A stretch of DNA of 9,559 bases from Clostridiaceae bacterium (GCA_028697435.1 JAQVFD010000061.1:1-9559); one strand, 5' to 3'. Shown: positions 1 through 6,747, counted from the stretch's first letter. Numbers and translations: made by a program. The notes: a model not told the origin generated them from the letters alone.

Positions 1-556
1 CGTGCGTCAATTCCACGGTGTCCTGTCGGCTGTCCTTAGAGCATATGCGTGGGTTATGTCCTTAGGGAACGATGGGTTACGAGAAGTTTCCGATGTGGCC
101 ATCCTCAATAATAATTACATGATGAATCGTCTCCTCAACGAAATCCGTGGTATTTCCGTTCCTTGGAGCGACGTAGCCCTCGAGCGGCTTGAGCAAGTGC
201 GCTATAGCTTTGAACGGTTGTATAAAGATACCGGCATTAGCAGCGAAGATATAAATGCACGCATGTTGGATTTCGGATTCCAGCGCTTCAATACCAGCCA
301 TCATCCGGTTGTTATTCCGGAGCCCTACACGCCGGAACCCACGGAATCTTATTCCAAAGGAGATATTGATGAGTATGTGGATACGCTGAAATATATCTGC
401 GGCGAAGCGTACTCGGCGCCGGAGATTGTCAAAAATGCGCCGTACAACGGCCCCATTAGCCGTTTCAATGATGGTGAAATTACGAATCCTGATGATCTGA
501 TTGTGACGTGGCGGGCATATAAGAGGAAAAATAACTTGTATAAGAGGGAAAAATGA
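1..556 (+). CDS. Glycine dehydrogenase subunit 2 (GcvPB)-like protein, C-terminal part
   Basis: Only the C-terminal ~185 residues are in the window. The gene enters from the left, so the GTG at position 2 is an internal Val codon and not a start. The beginning (FHG.. VLRAYAWVMSLGNDGLREVSDVAILNNNYM) matches the GcvP/GcvPB segment normally read as VRAYAYI..G..GLREVSE.AVLNANY. PEPTESYSK (residues 111-119 of the fragment) matches the conserved IEPTETESK block, and the end resembles the usual API.RLD..R.P...W tail. Family members are PLP enzymes of ~480-500 residues that decarboxylate glycine in the P-protein of the glycine cleavage system. The PLP lysine would lie upstream of the window. The fragment is divergent: the usual HEF(V/I) motif is not recognisable in VPWSDVALERLEQVRYSF (53-70), so a substrate other than glycine is possible. 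Its stop is one base from the next gene's start. Family assignment is fairly sure, exact function is not. Confidence 0.8.
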   Translation, partial: VRQFHGVLSAVLRAYAWVMSLGNDGLREVSDVAILNNNYMMNRLLNEIRGISVPWSDVALERLEQVRYSFERLYKDTGISSEDINARMLDFGFQRFNTSHHPVVIPEPYTPEPTESYSKGDIDEYVDTLKYICGEAYSAPEIVKNAPYNGPISRFNDGEITNPDDLIVTWRAYKRKNNLYKREK

Positions 557-557
557 C

Positions 558-1670
558 TTGATTAAGAAATTAGGATTAATTATCAACCCTATAGCAGGCA
601 TGGGCGGCAAGGTAGCGTTGAAAGGTACTGACGGCGCCGAGGTTTTGGCAGCCGCCAAGGCCCGCGGCGCCGTCCAGGAATCGCATTTGAAAGCTGAGCG
701 CGCTTTAGAGAAGCTGAATACGCTTGGTGACCGGATTCTGATCCTGACCTGCTCCGGCTCTATGGGCGAAACTCTTTGCCGGAAGATGAAGCTATCTTAT
801 GAGGTTGTTTATAGCTGTAATGAGGAAACCTCCGCCATGGACACAGAGCGCGCGGCGGCAAAGATGAAGTCAGCAGGCGTGGATTTGCTGATGTTTGCCG
901 GGGGAGACGGCACAGCGCGCAATATCTGTCAGGCCGTCAAAACCGAGCTTCCTGTGATTGGCATTCCCGCAGGTGTAAAAATCCAGTCTGCCGTATTCGC
1001 GATTGATCCTGAGTCCGCTGGCCTAATCGCCGCTATGCTGGCACGAGGAGAACCGCTTAGCTTTCGGGAAAAGGAAGTTGTTGATCTGGATGAGGATTCC
1101 TACCGCAATGGGTTGGTTTCCGCCACACTTTATGGCTACATGACAGTGCCGGATAAGTCTTTTTTACTACAGGACATGAAGCAGGGCGGTTTCAGTTCGG
1201 ATGAAAACGACCTTGCGGGTATAGCTGATTTTGTGATCGAAAAGATGGTAAAAGATTTTTATTACGCAATCGGTTCCGGTTCCACAGCCAAGTGTGTCTC
1301 CAGTCGCTTGGGGCTGCCTTTTGAGCTGCTGGGCGTGGATGTGATCCGCAACCGTCAAATCGTGGCGACCGACGTCACGGAGGAGCAATTGTGGCGGATC
1401 GCGGAAAAACACACTCTGCGTATAGTTGTATCGCCCATTGGTGGGCAGGGTTTTATTTTTGGACGCGGCAACCACCAGTTCAGTAGCCGTGTGCTGGCCA
1501 AAGTCGGACGCGAGAATATCATCGTGGTGGCGCCAAGCATGAAGCTGTTGTCCATTGCCAGCGGCTGTCTGCGTGTGGATTGCGATAATGCTGCCGTAAG
1601 CGAATCGCTGCGTGGCTTTTATAATGTAATCAGCGGCTACGCTTATTATCTGTCCATGCCATGCAAATAA
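558..1670 (+). CDS. ATP-NAD kinase family protein (COG3199/AcoX-like)
   Basis: A 370-residue protein of the predicted polyphosphate/ATP-dependent NAD kinase family (COG3199, related to AcoX). It starts with a dinucleotide-binding-like strand LGLIINPIAGMGG (5-17). It carries the NAD-kinase hallmark GGDGT at 115-119, then GIPAGVKIQSAVFA at 135-148, a glycine-rich GSGST at 239-243, and IGGQGFIFGRGNHQFS at 294-309, which is typical of this branch. The start is TTG at 558: the ATG at 553 is followed by a stop two codons later, and AGAGGG at 543-548 is a suitably placed ribosome binding site. It is translationally coupled to the GcvPB-like gene, one base away. Classical NAD kinases make NADP from NAD, but the substrate of COG3199 members has rarely been tested, so a role in supplying or modifying cofactor for the neighbouring PLP enzyme is inference. 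Base composition is high in G+C like its upstream neighbour and unlike everything downstream. Confidence 0.85.
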   Translation: MIKKLGLIINPIAGMGGKVALKGTDGAEVLAAAKARGAVQESHLKAERALEKLNTLGDRILILTCSGSMGETLCRKMKLSYEVVYSCNEETSAMDTERAAAKMKSAGVDLLMFAGGDGTARNICQAVKTELPVIGIPAGVKIQSAVFAIDPESAGLIAAMLARGEPLSFREKEVVDLDEDSYRNGLVSATLYGYMTVPDKSFLLQDMKQGGFSSDENDLAGIADFVIEKMVKDFYYAIGSGSTAKCVSSRLGLPFELLGVDVIRNRQIVATDVTEEQLWRIAEKHTLRIVVSPIGGQGFIFGRGNHQFSSRVLAKVGRENIIVVAPSMKLLSIASGCLRVDCDNAAVSESLRGFYNVISGYAYYLSMPCK

Positions 1671-1823
1671 TTGGGCTTGGATTACGAAATGGAGCGTTTG
1701 TACAGAAAAAACAGAGAAAGGGGATGTTATATAGAGCGGTACGAAATATGCTATAGGCAGGTGCGAGGTGTATAGAGTATTGTGCAGAGAGAATATTAAA
1801 AAGCAAGATACCAAGACAAATGA
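1671..1823 (+). other. Untranslated 3' spacer between NAD kinase gene and its terminator
   Basis: About 150 bases separate the stop codon from the hairpin terminator. No convincing gene lies here. A 28-codon reading frame at 1689-1775 has no ribosome binding site. The base composition falls in this stretch from the G+C-rich block to the A+T-rich chromosome, so the compositional boundary lies in or just after it. No tRNA, recombinase remnant or clear attachment-site repeat was seen. Confidence 0.5.
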
Positions 1824-1849
1824 AAAAATGCATCGCGAGATGCATTTTT
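1824..1849 (+). terminator. Rho-independent terminator after the GcvPB-like/NAD kinase operon
   Basis: Perfect 11-bp stem AAAAATGCATC / GATGCATTTTT closed by a GCGA (GNRA-type) tetraloop at 1835-1838, with the T run forming the 3' side of the stem. The A and T tracts on both flanks could let it act on either strand. It closes the upstream operon about 150 bases after the stop codon. Confidence 0.75.
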
Positions 1850-1941
1850 GTTATAATATAGATATAGTACATGTTTTTGCCTCGTTATATTTTTGATTAA
1901 TATATACCGGATATTTGCTCAATACATTCTATTGTAAAGCA

Positions 1942-1947
1942 TATAAT
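1942..1947 (+). promoter_or_regulatory. Possible -10 box for the DUF2500-ldcA pair
   Basis: A perfect TATAAT sits 16 bases ahead of the GGGAGG ribosome binding site (1963-1968) and follows a terminator, so a promoter is expected here. No good -35 lies at 16-18 bases spacing. TTGCTC at 1915-1920 would need a 21-base spacer, so the call is weak. Confidence 0.3.
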
Positions 1948-1976
1948 GTGAAAAAGGGGATTGGGAGGTAGGGCAT

Positions 1977-2348
1977 ATGAGATTCGGGAATCCGTTCAGC
2001 GATTTTATGTTTTCTACTGTCCCGTTTTTTATATTTATTGTTTTTGCCATAATTGTTATGGTCTTCGTAACTTCCTTTGTAAAAGGAATAGGACAGTATT
2101 TTAGAAACAACAGTATTCCGGAGAAAAATATACCGGCAAAGCTTGTGGCCAAACGTACACATACTTGGGGCGGGCATGGAGGAACGAATGTTCATACCAG
2201 TTATTATGCGACCTTCGAGACTGAGAACGGAGACAGGCTGGAGTTCTCTGTAAGCAGCCAGTTTTACGGAATGCATATAGAAGGTGACGCAGGAATTCTG
2301 ACGCATAAAGATATAAGGTTCATCGACTTTGAAAGAGAAGGATTTTAG
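1977..2348 (+). CDS. DUF2500 domain-containing membrane-anchored protein
   Basis: A 123-residue protein. One strongly hydrophobic membrane segment (about 13-33, VPFFIFIVFAIIVMVFVTSFV) is followed by a soluble domain. The domain carries the features of the DUF2500 family: IPAKLVAKRT at 52-61, a histidine/glycine-rich stretch (WGGHGG at 64-69), YYATFETENGDRLEFSV at 76-92, and an EGDAGILTHKDIRFIDFER ending. Length and layout fit the family, whose function is unknown. The C-terminal domain looks like a small beta-rich fold. The start ATG is backed by GGGAGG at 1963-1968 with 8-base spacing. The gene lies 39 bases ahead of the LD-carboxypeptidase gene and is probably co-transcribed with it. The family match is from memory of motifs and is fairly secure; no function can be given. 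Confidence 0.8.
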   Translation: MRFGNPFSDFMFSTVPFFIFIVFAIIVMVFVTSFVKGIGQYFRNNSIPEKNIPAKLVAKRTHTWGGHGGTNVHTSYYATFETENGDRLEFSVSSQFYGMHIEGDAGILTHKDIRFIDFEREGF

Positions 2349-2387
2349 AATTAAACAGGATCAATGGATAAATGAGGTGATTATTTA

Positions 2388-3305
2388 GTGAAGGCGAAAA
2401 GACTTAGAGCCGGAGATACAATAGGTATAGTTGCTCCTGCAAGTCCATCGGAGCCCGCTAAGGTTGAAAGGGCAATCAAATACATAAATGATATTGGATA
2501 TAAAGTAAAAGCAGGGAAATCGATATACCGCAGCAGGGGATATCTGGCAGGAGAAGATGAGCTGAGAGCTGCTGACATTAATGATATGTTTGCGGATGAT
2601 GAAGTAAGGGCTGTGTTTTGTTTAAGGGGAGGCTACGGATCACAACGCATATTGGATCTGATAGACTATAAAAGCATCCGTAATAATCCGAAAATATTCA
2701 TGGGTTATAGTGATATCACAGCATTATTAAATGCAATATATCAGAAATGCGGGCTTATAACCTTTCATGGTCCTATGGGAGGAGATTTTGCAGGCGGATT
2801 GGAAAAGCACTCCAAGAGAGCTATGAAATACATTTTAGAAAGTACTGACCCTATAGGAGAACTGCCGAATCCTGTAACGCCCGAGGTTGTAGAAGAGGGA
2901 AAAGGATCAGGAAAGTTAGCGGGGGGAAATCTTTCCATAGTTGCGGCTTCTCTGGGTACACCTTATGAAGTAGACACAAGGGATAAAATATTGATTCTGG
3001 AGGATGTTTTTGAAGAACCCTATAGTATAGATAGAATGCTGACACAACTCAAACTGGCAGGTAAATTTAAGAGTGCGGCAGGCATTATTCTCGGAGATTG
3101 GGGTAACACAGAACCGGAGGAGCCAGAAAAAAGCCTTAGCCTTGAAGAGGTTTTTGAAGACATTTTCAAAGGATTAGGCAAGCCTGTTCTGAAAGGTTTA
3201 AAAATCGGACACTGCAAGCCAAAACTTACAGTCCCAATAGGCGCAGAGGTATCAATTGATACTTGTAGTAAAACCGTGTGTATACTTGAATCGGCGGTTG
3301 AATAG
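2388..3305 (+). CDS. LD-carboxypeptidase (peptidase family S66, LdcA/MccF-like)
   Basis: A 305-residue serine peptidase of family S66. Known members either cut the terminal D-amino acid from muramoyl-tetrapeptides during peptidoglycan recycling (LdcA) or cleave microcin C-type peptide-nucleotides for self-immunity (MccF). The N-terminal strand is L.AGDTIGIVAPASP (6-20). ARG/LRGGYGS (79-85) precedes the nucleophile elbow MGYSDITALLNAI (105-117), where Ser108 is the expected nucleophile. The acidic triad residue should lie in ILEDVFEEPYSIDRML (203-218), and the histidine is His275 in IGHCKPKLTVPIG. Length is typical. There is no signal peptide, so it acts in the cytoplasm. The start is GTG at 2388, supported by GAGGTGA at 2374-2380 with a 7-base gap. 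It follows the DUF2500 gene by 39 bases. Cell-wall recycling versus peptide detoxification cannot be decided from the sequence. Confidence 0.92.
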   Translation: MKAKRLRAGDTIGIVAPASPSEPAKVERAIKYINDIGYKVKAGKSIYRSRGYLAGEDELRAADINDMFADDEVRAVFCLRGGYGSQRILDLIDYKSIRNNPKIFMGYSDITALLNAIYQKCGLITFHGPMGGDFAGGLEKHSKRAMKYILESTDPIGELPNPVTPEVVEEGKGSGKLAGGNLSIVAASLGTPYEVDTRDKILILEDVFEEPYSIDRMLTQLKLAGKFKSAAGIILGDWGNTEPEEPEKSLSLEEVFEDIFKGLGKPVLKGLKIGHCKPKLTVPIGAEVSIDTCSKTVCILESAVE

Positions 3306-3321
3306 CTAATATTAAAAAAAG

Positions 3322-3349
3322 TTGATAAAGGTAACAGGTATGTTATAAT
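3322..3349 (+). promoter_or_regulatory. tig-clpP-clpX promoter P1
   Basis: TTGATA (3322-3327), a 16-base spacer, then TATAAT (3344-3349) preceded by TG one base upstream (extended -10, TGT-TATAAT). This is a strong vegetative (sigma-A) promoter. The predicted start of transcription is near 3356, giving a ~180-base leader before the tig start codon. Confidence 0.75.
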
Positions 3350-3371
3350 ATGCATGAATGCATATTATAAC
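3342..3371. promoter_or_regulatory. Perfect dyad over the tig P1 -10 box, candidate operator
   Basis: Fourteen-base arms GTTATAATATGCAT (3342-3355) and ATGCATATTATAAC (3358-3371) separated by GA. The left arm contains the -10 box and the axis falls at the predicted transcription start. A site in this position would block polymerase if bound by a repressor. The core TATAATATG-N8-CATATTATA recurs, with the same spacing and register, at the lon promoter (8612-8637). It is not the CtsR heptad repeat or the HrcA CIRCE sequence. There is no T run after it, so it is unlikely to be a terminator for the upstream gene. Confidence 0.6.
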
Positions 3372-3383
3372 GTTTATTAAAGT

Positions 3384-3421
3384 GCCCGTGCGATTTTTTG
3401 CTCCGCAAAACGCACATGGGC
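3384..3421 (+). other. GC-rich bulged hairpin in the tig leader
   Basis: GCCC-GTGCG (3384-3392) pairs with CGCAC-AT-GGGC (3411-3421), leaving a 2-base AT bulge. Inside, TTTTGC (3396-3401) pairs with GCAAAA (3405-3410) around a TCC loop. Sixteen C/G-rich upper and lower pairs make this the most stable structure in the leader. No T run follows, so it is not an ordinary terminator. It could stabilise the mRNA, or be the core of a small genomic repeat. Confidence 0.55.
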
Positions 3422-3422
3422 G

Positions 3423-3456
3423 TATAACATAAAATCTGTTGATTTTATGTTATAAT
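3423..3456 (+). promoter_or_regulatory. Second hairpin and possible second tig promoter P2
   Basis: A perfect 14-bp stem (3423-3436 with 3441-3454, loop TGTT) ends in TGTTATAAT at 3448-3456, an extended -10 box identical to that of P1. The -35 position (about 3428-3433, CATAAA) is poor, so any P2 activity would rest on the extended -10. As RNA made from P1, the same bases would form a hairpin; as DNA, they may be a second start point nearer the gene. Confidence 0.4.
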
Positions 3457-3535
3457 ATAAACGATTAACAACAGTTATTGTGTGTTCTGAATGTTCTGAC
3501 GTAAGTACACAATTACATAATTAAGGAGGAAATAC

Positions 3536-4822
3536 ATGGACTCAAGATTAGAAAAAGTTGAAAACAATGTTGCAACATTGGAGATATCAGTATCGGCTGA
3601 AAGGCTTGAAGAAGGTATAATGAAATCATATCTGAAAAATGTCAAGAAATTCAATATAGCCGGATTCAGAAAAGGAAAAGCACCAAGAAAGATTATCGAA
3701 AGGCATTATGGCGAAGCGGTGTTTTATGAGGATGCCATAAATATCATATGTCCAGATGCATATGATGAGGCAGTCAAGGAACACAATTTGGAACCCGTTG
3801 ACCGACCGGATATAGACATAGTTGAAATCGAAAGCGGCAAAGGCTTGATTTTTAAGGCTGTTGTTACAGTAAAGCCTGAGGTGGAGTTGGGTAAGTACAA
3901 AGGAATAGAAGCAGAAAAAAAAGAGTATAATGTAACTGACGAAGAAGTAGATAAAGAAATTGATATAATGAGAGAAAAGAATGCCAGACTGGTAGAGGTA
4001 AGTGACAGGGCGGTAAAGAACGGAGATATAACAATAATTGACTTTAAGGGCTTTGCCGATGATATACAGTTCGAGGGAGGTACTTCAGAAAACTATAGTC
4101 TTGAGATAGGCTCCGGACAATTCATACCGGGCTTTGAAGAACAGCTTGTAGGTGCGGAGCTTGGAAAAGAAGTAGATGTTAATGTTCAATTTCCGAAAGA
4201 GTATAATAATGAGGAGTTGGCGGGAAAACCTGCACTATTCAAGGTTACGGTCAAAGAAATAAAAGAAAAGCAATTAGTCGAACTGGATGATGAATTTGCC
4301 AAAGATGTGAGTGAATTTGACACTCTTGCCGAACTGAAAGCAGATATACGGAATAAGAAGGAAGAACAAAGCAAGAGGCTTGAGAAACAGCAGTATGAAG
4401 ATGAAGTTATCAACAAAGTTGTTGAGAATGCAACCGTTGATATTCCTGAGGTAATGGTAGAAGCGCAAGTGAACGTAATGCTTAGAGATTTTGATTATCA
4501 ACTGAGATACCAGGGCTTAAATCTTGAAGCATATCTAAAATATATGAATATGGATATCGATAAACTTAAAGAGTCATACAAAGATGTAGCAAAAGGCAGA
4601 GTAAAGAGCCAGCTGGTACTTGAAAAAGTGTCAGAAGTTGAGCAAATTGCGGTTACAGAAGAAGATTTGAATGCCGAAATTGAAAAAACAGCTCAGCACT
4701 ATAAACAAGATTTAGAAAAATTCAAGAAAACTTTAAAAGAAGACGAGATATCTTATATAAAGGATGGGATTATCATCCAAAAGACTATTGATTTTCTTGT
4801 TGAAAGCAGTATAGAGAAATAA
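3536..4822 (+). CDS. tig: Trigger factor (ribosome-associated chaperone / peptidyl-prolyl isomerase)
   Basis: A 428-residue cytoplasmic chaperone that docks at the ribosome exit tunnel and shields nascent chains. Three domains are visible. The N-terminal ribosome-binding domain (about 1-115) carries the signature GFRKGKAPRKIIERHYG (43-59). The FKBP-type prolyl isomerase domain (about 163-240) includes DFKGFADDIQFEGG and GSGQFIPGFEEQLVGAELGK. The charged, helical SurA-like C-terminal region (about 250-428) forms the substrate cradle. The length is normal for the family. The start is ATG at 3536 behind AAGGAGG (3523-3529). It is first in an operon with clpP (26-base gap) and clpX, the usual clostridial arrangement, and links co-translational folding to degradation of failed products. 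Control is probably from P1 with its overlapping dyad. Confidence 0.98.
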   Translation: MDSRLEKVENNVATLEISVSAERLEEGIMKSYLKNVKKFNIAGFRKGKAPRKIIERHYGEAVFYEDAINIICPDAYDEAVKEHNLEPVDRPDIDIVEIESGKGLIFKAVVTVKPEVELGKYKGIEAEKKEYNVTDEEVDKEIDIMREKNARLVEVSDRAVKNGDITIIDFKGFADDIQFEGGTSENYSLEIGSGQFIPGFEEQLVGAELGKEVDVNVQFPKEYNNEELAGKPALFKVTVKEIKEKQLVELDDEFAKDVSEFDTLAELKADIRNKKEEQSKRLEKQQYEDEVINKVVENATVDIPEVMVEAQVNVMLRDFDYQLRYQGLNLEAYLKYMNMDIDKLKESYKDVAKGRVKSQLVLEKVSEVEQIAVTEEDLNAEIEKTAQHYKQDLEKFKKTLKEDEISYIKDGIIIQKTIDFLVESSIEK

Positions 4823-4848
4823 TTGTTTTCATTGAAGGGAGGATACTT

Positions 4849-5433
4849 ATGAGTTTGGTACCGATAGTTGTAGAACAAACTAACAGAGGAGAACGTTCTT
4901 ACGATATTTTTTCGAGACTTCTGAAGGACAGGATCATTTTTCTGGGTGATGAAGTCAATGATGTTACAGCAAGCCTGGTGGTAGCACAGCTATTATTTTT
5001 AGAGGCTGATGATCCGGATAAGGATATTAACTTTTATATAAACAGCCCCGGAGGCTCAATAACATCGGGTCTTGCCATATATGATACCATGCAGTATATA
5101 AAGCCTGATGTCTCTACTATATGTGTAGGTATGGCGGCAAGCATGGGTGCATTCCTGCTGGCAGCCGGAGCAAAAGGAAAGAGATTTTGCCTTCCGAACA
5201 GTGAGGTTATGATTCATCAACCTTCCGGCGGGGCACAGGGAAAAGCTACTGACGTAGGAATTTATGCTGAAAGGCTCATAAAGAGCCGAAAGAAATTAAA
5301 CGAGATTCTCAGTGAAAAAACCGGGCAGCCGATAGAGAAAATTGAAAGAGATGTTGAAAGGGATTATTTCATGTCAGCGGAGGAAGCAAAGAAATACGGA
5401 CTTGTTGATGAGATCCTTGTTAAGAGAAGGTAG
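4849..5433 (+). CDS. clpP: ATP-dependent Clp protease proteolytic subunit ClpP
   Basis: A 194-residue serine peptidase that assembles into a 14-subunit barrel and degrades proteins fed to it by ClpX or ClpC-type unfoldases. The catalytic triad is complete: Ser98 in GMAASMGAFLL, His123 in MIHQPSGG and Asp172 in ERDYFMSAEEA, the same numbering as well-studied Firmicute ClpP. INSPGGSITSGLAIYD (64-79) forms the substrate-binding strand and oxyanion region. The short N-terminus before VPIVVEQT, with SYDIFSRLLKDRIIFLG, fits a ClpP with little or no propeptide. Start ATG, with AAGGGAGG at 4835-4842. It sits between tig and clpX in one operon. No CtsR heptad repeat is visible before it, unlike clpP in many Bacilli. 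Confidence 0.98.
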   Translation: MSLVPIVVEQTNRGERSYDIFSRLLKDRIIFLGDEVNDVTASLVVAQLLFLEADDPDKDINFYINSPGGSITSGLAIYDTMQYIKPDVSTICVGMAASMGAFLLAAGAKGKRFCLPNSEVMIHQPSGGAQGKATDVGIYAERLIKSRKKLNEILSEKTGQPIEKIERDVERDYFMSAEEAKKYGLVDEILVKRR

Positions 5434-5445
5434 TGAGGTGAGATT

Positions 5446-6741
5446 ATGGCTAAATTTGATGATAAGAAGCAGCTGAAATGTTCTTTCTGCGGGAAAAATC
5501 AGGAACAGGTAAGAAGATTGATAGCAGGACCGGGTGTGTATATTTGCGATGAATGTATCGAGCTTTGTCAGGAAATTATTGACGAGGAGTTTTATGAAGA
5601 ACTAGATACGGAACTGCAAGATATTCCAAAACCAGCACAGATTAAGGAATTTCTTGATCAGTATGTTATCGGACAGGAAGATGCAAAAAAAGCTTTAGCG
5701 GTTGCAGTATATAATCACTATAAAAGAATAAACTCCGATTACAAAATTGATGATGTAGAGCTTCAAAAGAGTAATATCGCACTTATAGGGCCCACAGGCT
5801 CGGGAAAGACATTGCTTGCTCAGACTCTGGCCAAAATGCTGAATGTACCTTTTGCCATAGCGGACGCAACTTCTCTGACTGAAGCAGGTTATGTAGGAGA
5901 AGACGTTGAAAATATACTTTTGAAACTAATTCAGAATGCAGACTATGACATTGAAAGAGCACAAAAAGGGATAGTGTATATTGACGAGATTGATAAGATC
6001 GCCAGAAAGTCTGAGAATCCATCGATAACCAGAGATGTTTCCGGTGAAGGTGTACAGCAAGCACTTCTCAAAATTCTTGAAGGCACGGTTGCAAGCGTTC
6101 CTCCTCAGGGGGGAAGGAAGCATCCTCATCAGGAGTTCATACAGATTGATACTACAAATATCTTGTTTATATGCGGCGGAGCTTTTGACGGTCTTGAGAA
6201 GATAATAATGAACAGGACAGGAAAAAAATCAATGGGCTTTGTAGCTGACATACATTCCAGAGACCAGCAGGATATTGGTGAGATATTAAAGAAGATAATG
6301 CCCGAGGATCTGTTGAAGTTTGGTCTCATTCCCGAATTTGTCGGCAGGATTCCAATAATAGTCACTCTGAATCCATTGGATAAAAAAGCGCTGGTGAAGA
6401 TACTTACAGAGCCGAAAAATGCTTTGGTAAAGCAGTATCAGAAGCTTTTTGAGCTTGATAATGTGGATCTTGAATTTGAAGATGAGGCCATTGAAGAGAT
6501 TGCACAGAAGGCTTTAGATAGGAAAACAGGAGCCAGGGGCTTGAGGGCAATATTCGAGGAGAATATGCTCAATGTAATGTTTGAGATACCCTCCAGAGAT
6601 GATATAGATAAGTGTATAGTTAAAAAAGACACTATATTGGAGCACAAAGAACCTGATATAGTATATCTTGAGCCCGGAACTAAGAAAGCTGTGAAAAAGC
6701 AGCCGAGGAAAGGCCAGAAAGCGCGAAAAGGGACAGCATAA
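5446..6741 (+). CDS. clpX: ATP-dependent unfoldase ClpX
   Basis: A 431-residue AAA+ unfoldase that selects tagged or specific substrates and threads them into ClpP. The N-terminal zinc-binding domain has Cys12, Cys15, Cys34 and Cys37. The AAA+ core has Walker A GPTGSGKT (115-122), pore-1 loop GYVG (148-151), Walker B VYIDEID (177-183), the RKH loop GGRKH (222-226), an arginine-finger segment IPEFVGRIP (295-303) and sensor 2 GARGLRAIFE (362-371). The ClpP-docking loop, IGF in most well-studied ClpX proteins, reads MGF (263-265). The C-terminus after about 410 is lysine/arginine-rich and probably disordered. Start ATG at 5446 behind GAGGTGA (5435-5441), 12 bases after clpP. A strong terminator follows immediately, closing the tig-clpP-clpX unit. 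Confidence 0.98.
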   Translation: MAKFDDKKQLKCSFCGKNQEQVRRLIAGPGVYICDECIELCQEIIDEEFYEELDTELQDIPKPAQIKEFLDQYVIGQEDAKKALAVAVYNHYKRINSDYKIDDVELQKSNIALIGPTGSGKTLLAQTLAKMLNVPFAIADATSLTEAGYVGEDVENILLKLIQNADYDIERAQKGIVYIDEIDKIARKSENPSITRDVSGEGVQQALLKILEGTVASVPPQGGRKHPHQEFIQIDTTNILFICGGAFDGLEKIIMNRTGKKSMGFVADIHSRDQQDIGEILKKIMPEDLLKFGLIPEFVGRIPIIVTLNPLDKKALVKILTEPKNALVKQYQKLFELDNVDLEFEDEAIEEIAQKALDRKTGARGLRAIFEENMLNVMFEIPSRDDIDKCIVKKDTILEHKEPDIVYLEPGTKKAVKKQPRKGQKARKGTA

Positions 6742-6747
6742 ACACGG

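Larger units (their letters stand above)
3362..3458. repeat. Candidate miniature palindromic element in the tig leader
   Basis: The segment is bounded by 10-base inverted repeats, ATATTATAAC (3362-3371) and GTTATAATAT (3449-3458), and contains two further hairpins. In addition a 13-base direct repeat TATGTTATAATAT occurs at 3339-3351 and 3446-3458, so the second promoter-like sequence copies the first. The layout looks like a small non-coding palindromic repeat inserted next to, or duplicated from, the P1 promoter. No coding capacity. Whether it is a dispersed repeat cannot be told from a single copy. Confidence 0.35.

Noticed and set aside
77..658. Long reading frame on the minus strand opposite the GcvPB-like gene
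   Set aside because: It lies wholly antisense to well-supported coding sequence, has no recognisable domain, and is a by-product of the G+C-rich codon use there.
1689..1775. 28-codon reading frame on the + strand in the 3' spacer
   Set aside because: No ribosome binding site before the ATG, arginine/tyrosine-rich random-looking product, and no sign of selection that can be seen.
1167..1872. Minus-strand reading frames over the NAD kinase 3' end and spacer
   Set aside because: They overlap a clear gene and the terminator hairpin. The hydrophobic, low-complexity translations look like no known family, and no ribosome binding site is evident.
3342..3371. Terminator for ldcA
   Set aside because: Although it is a perfect hairpin, no T run follows, the -10 box lies within it, and the predicted transcription start is at its centre.
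3306..3535. CtsR or CIRCE operator for the clp operon
   Set aside because: No paired GGTCAAA heptads and no TTAGCACTC-N9-GAGTGCTAA were found in this leader or before clpP or lon. The only GGTCAAA noticed (near 4254) is a single copy inside tig coding sequence.
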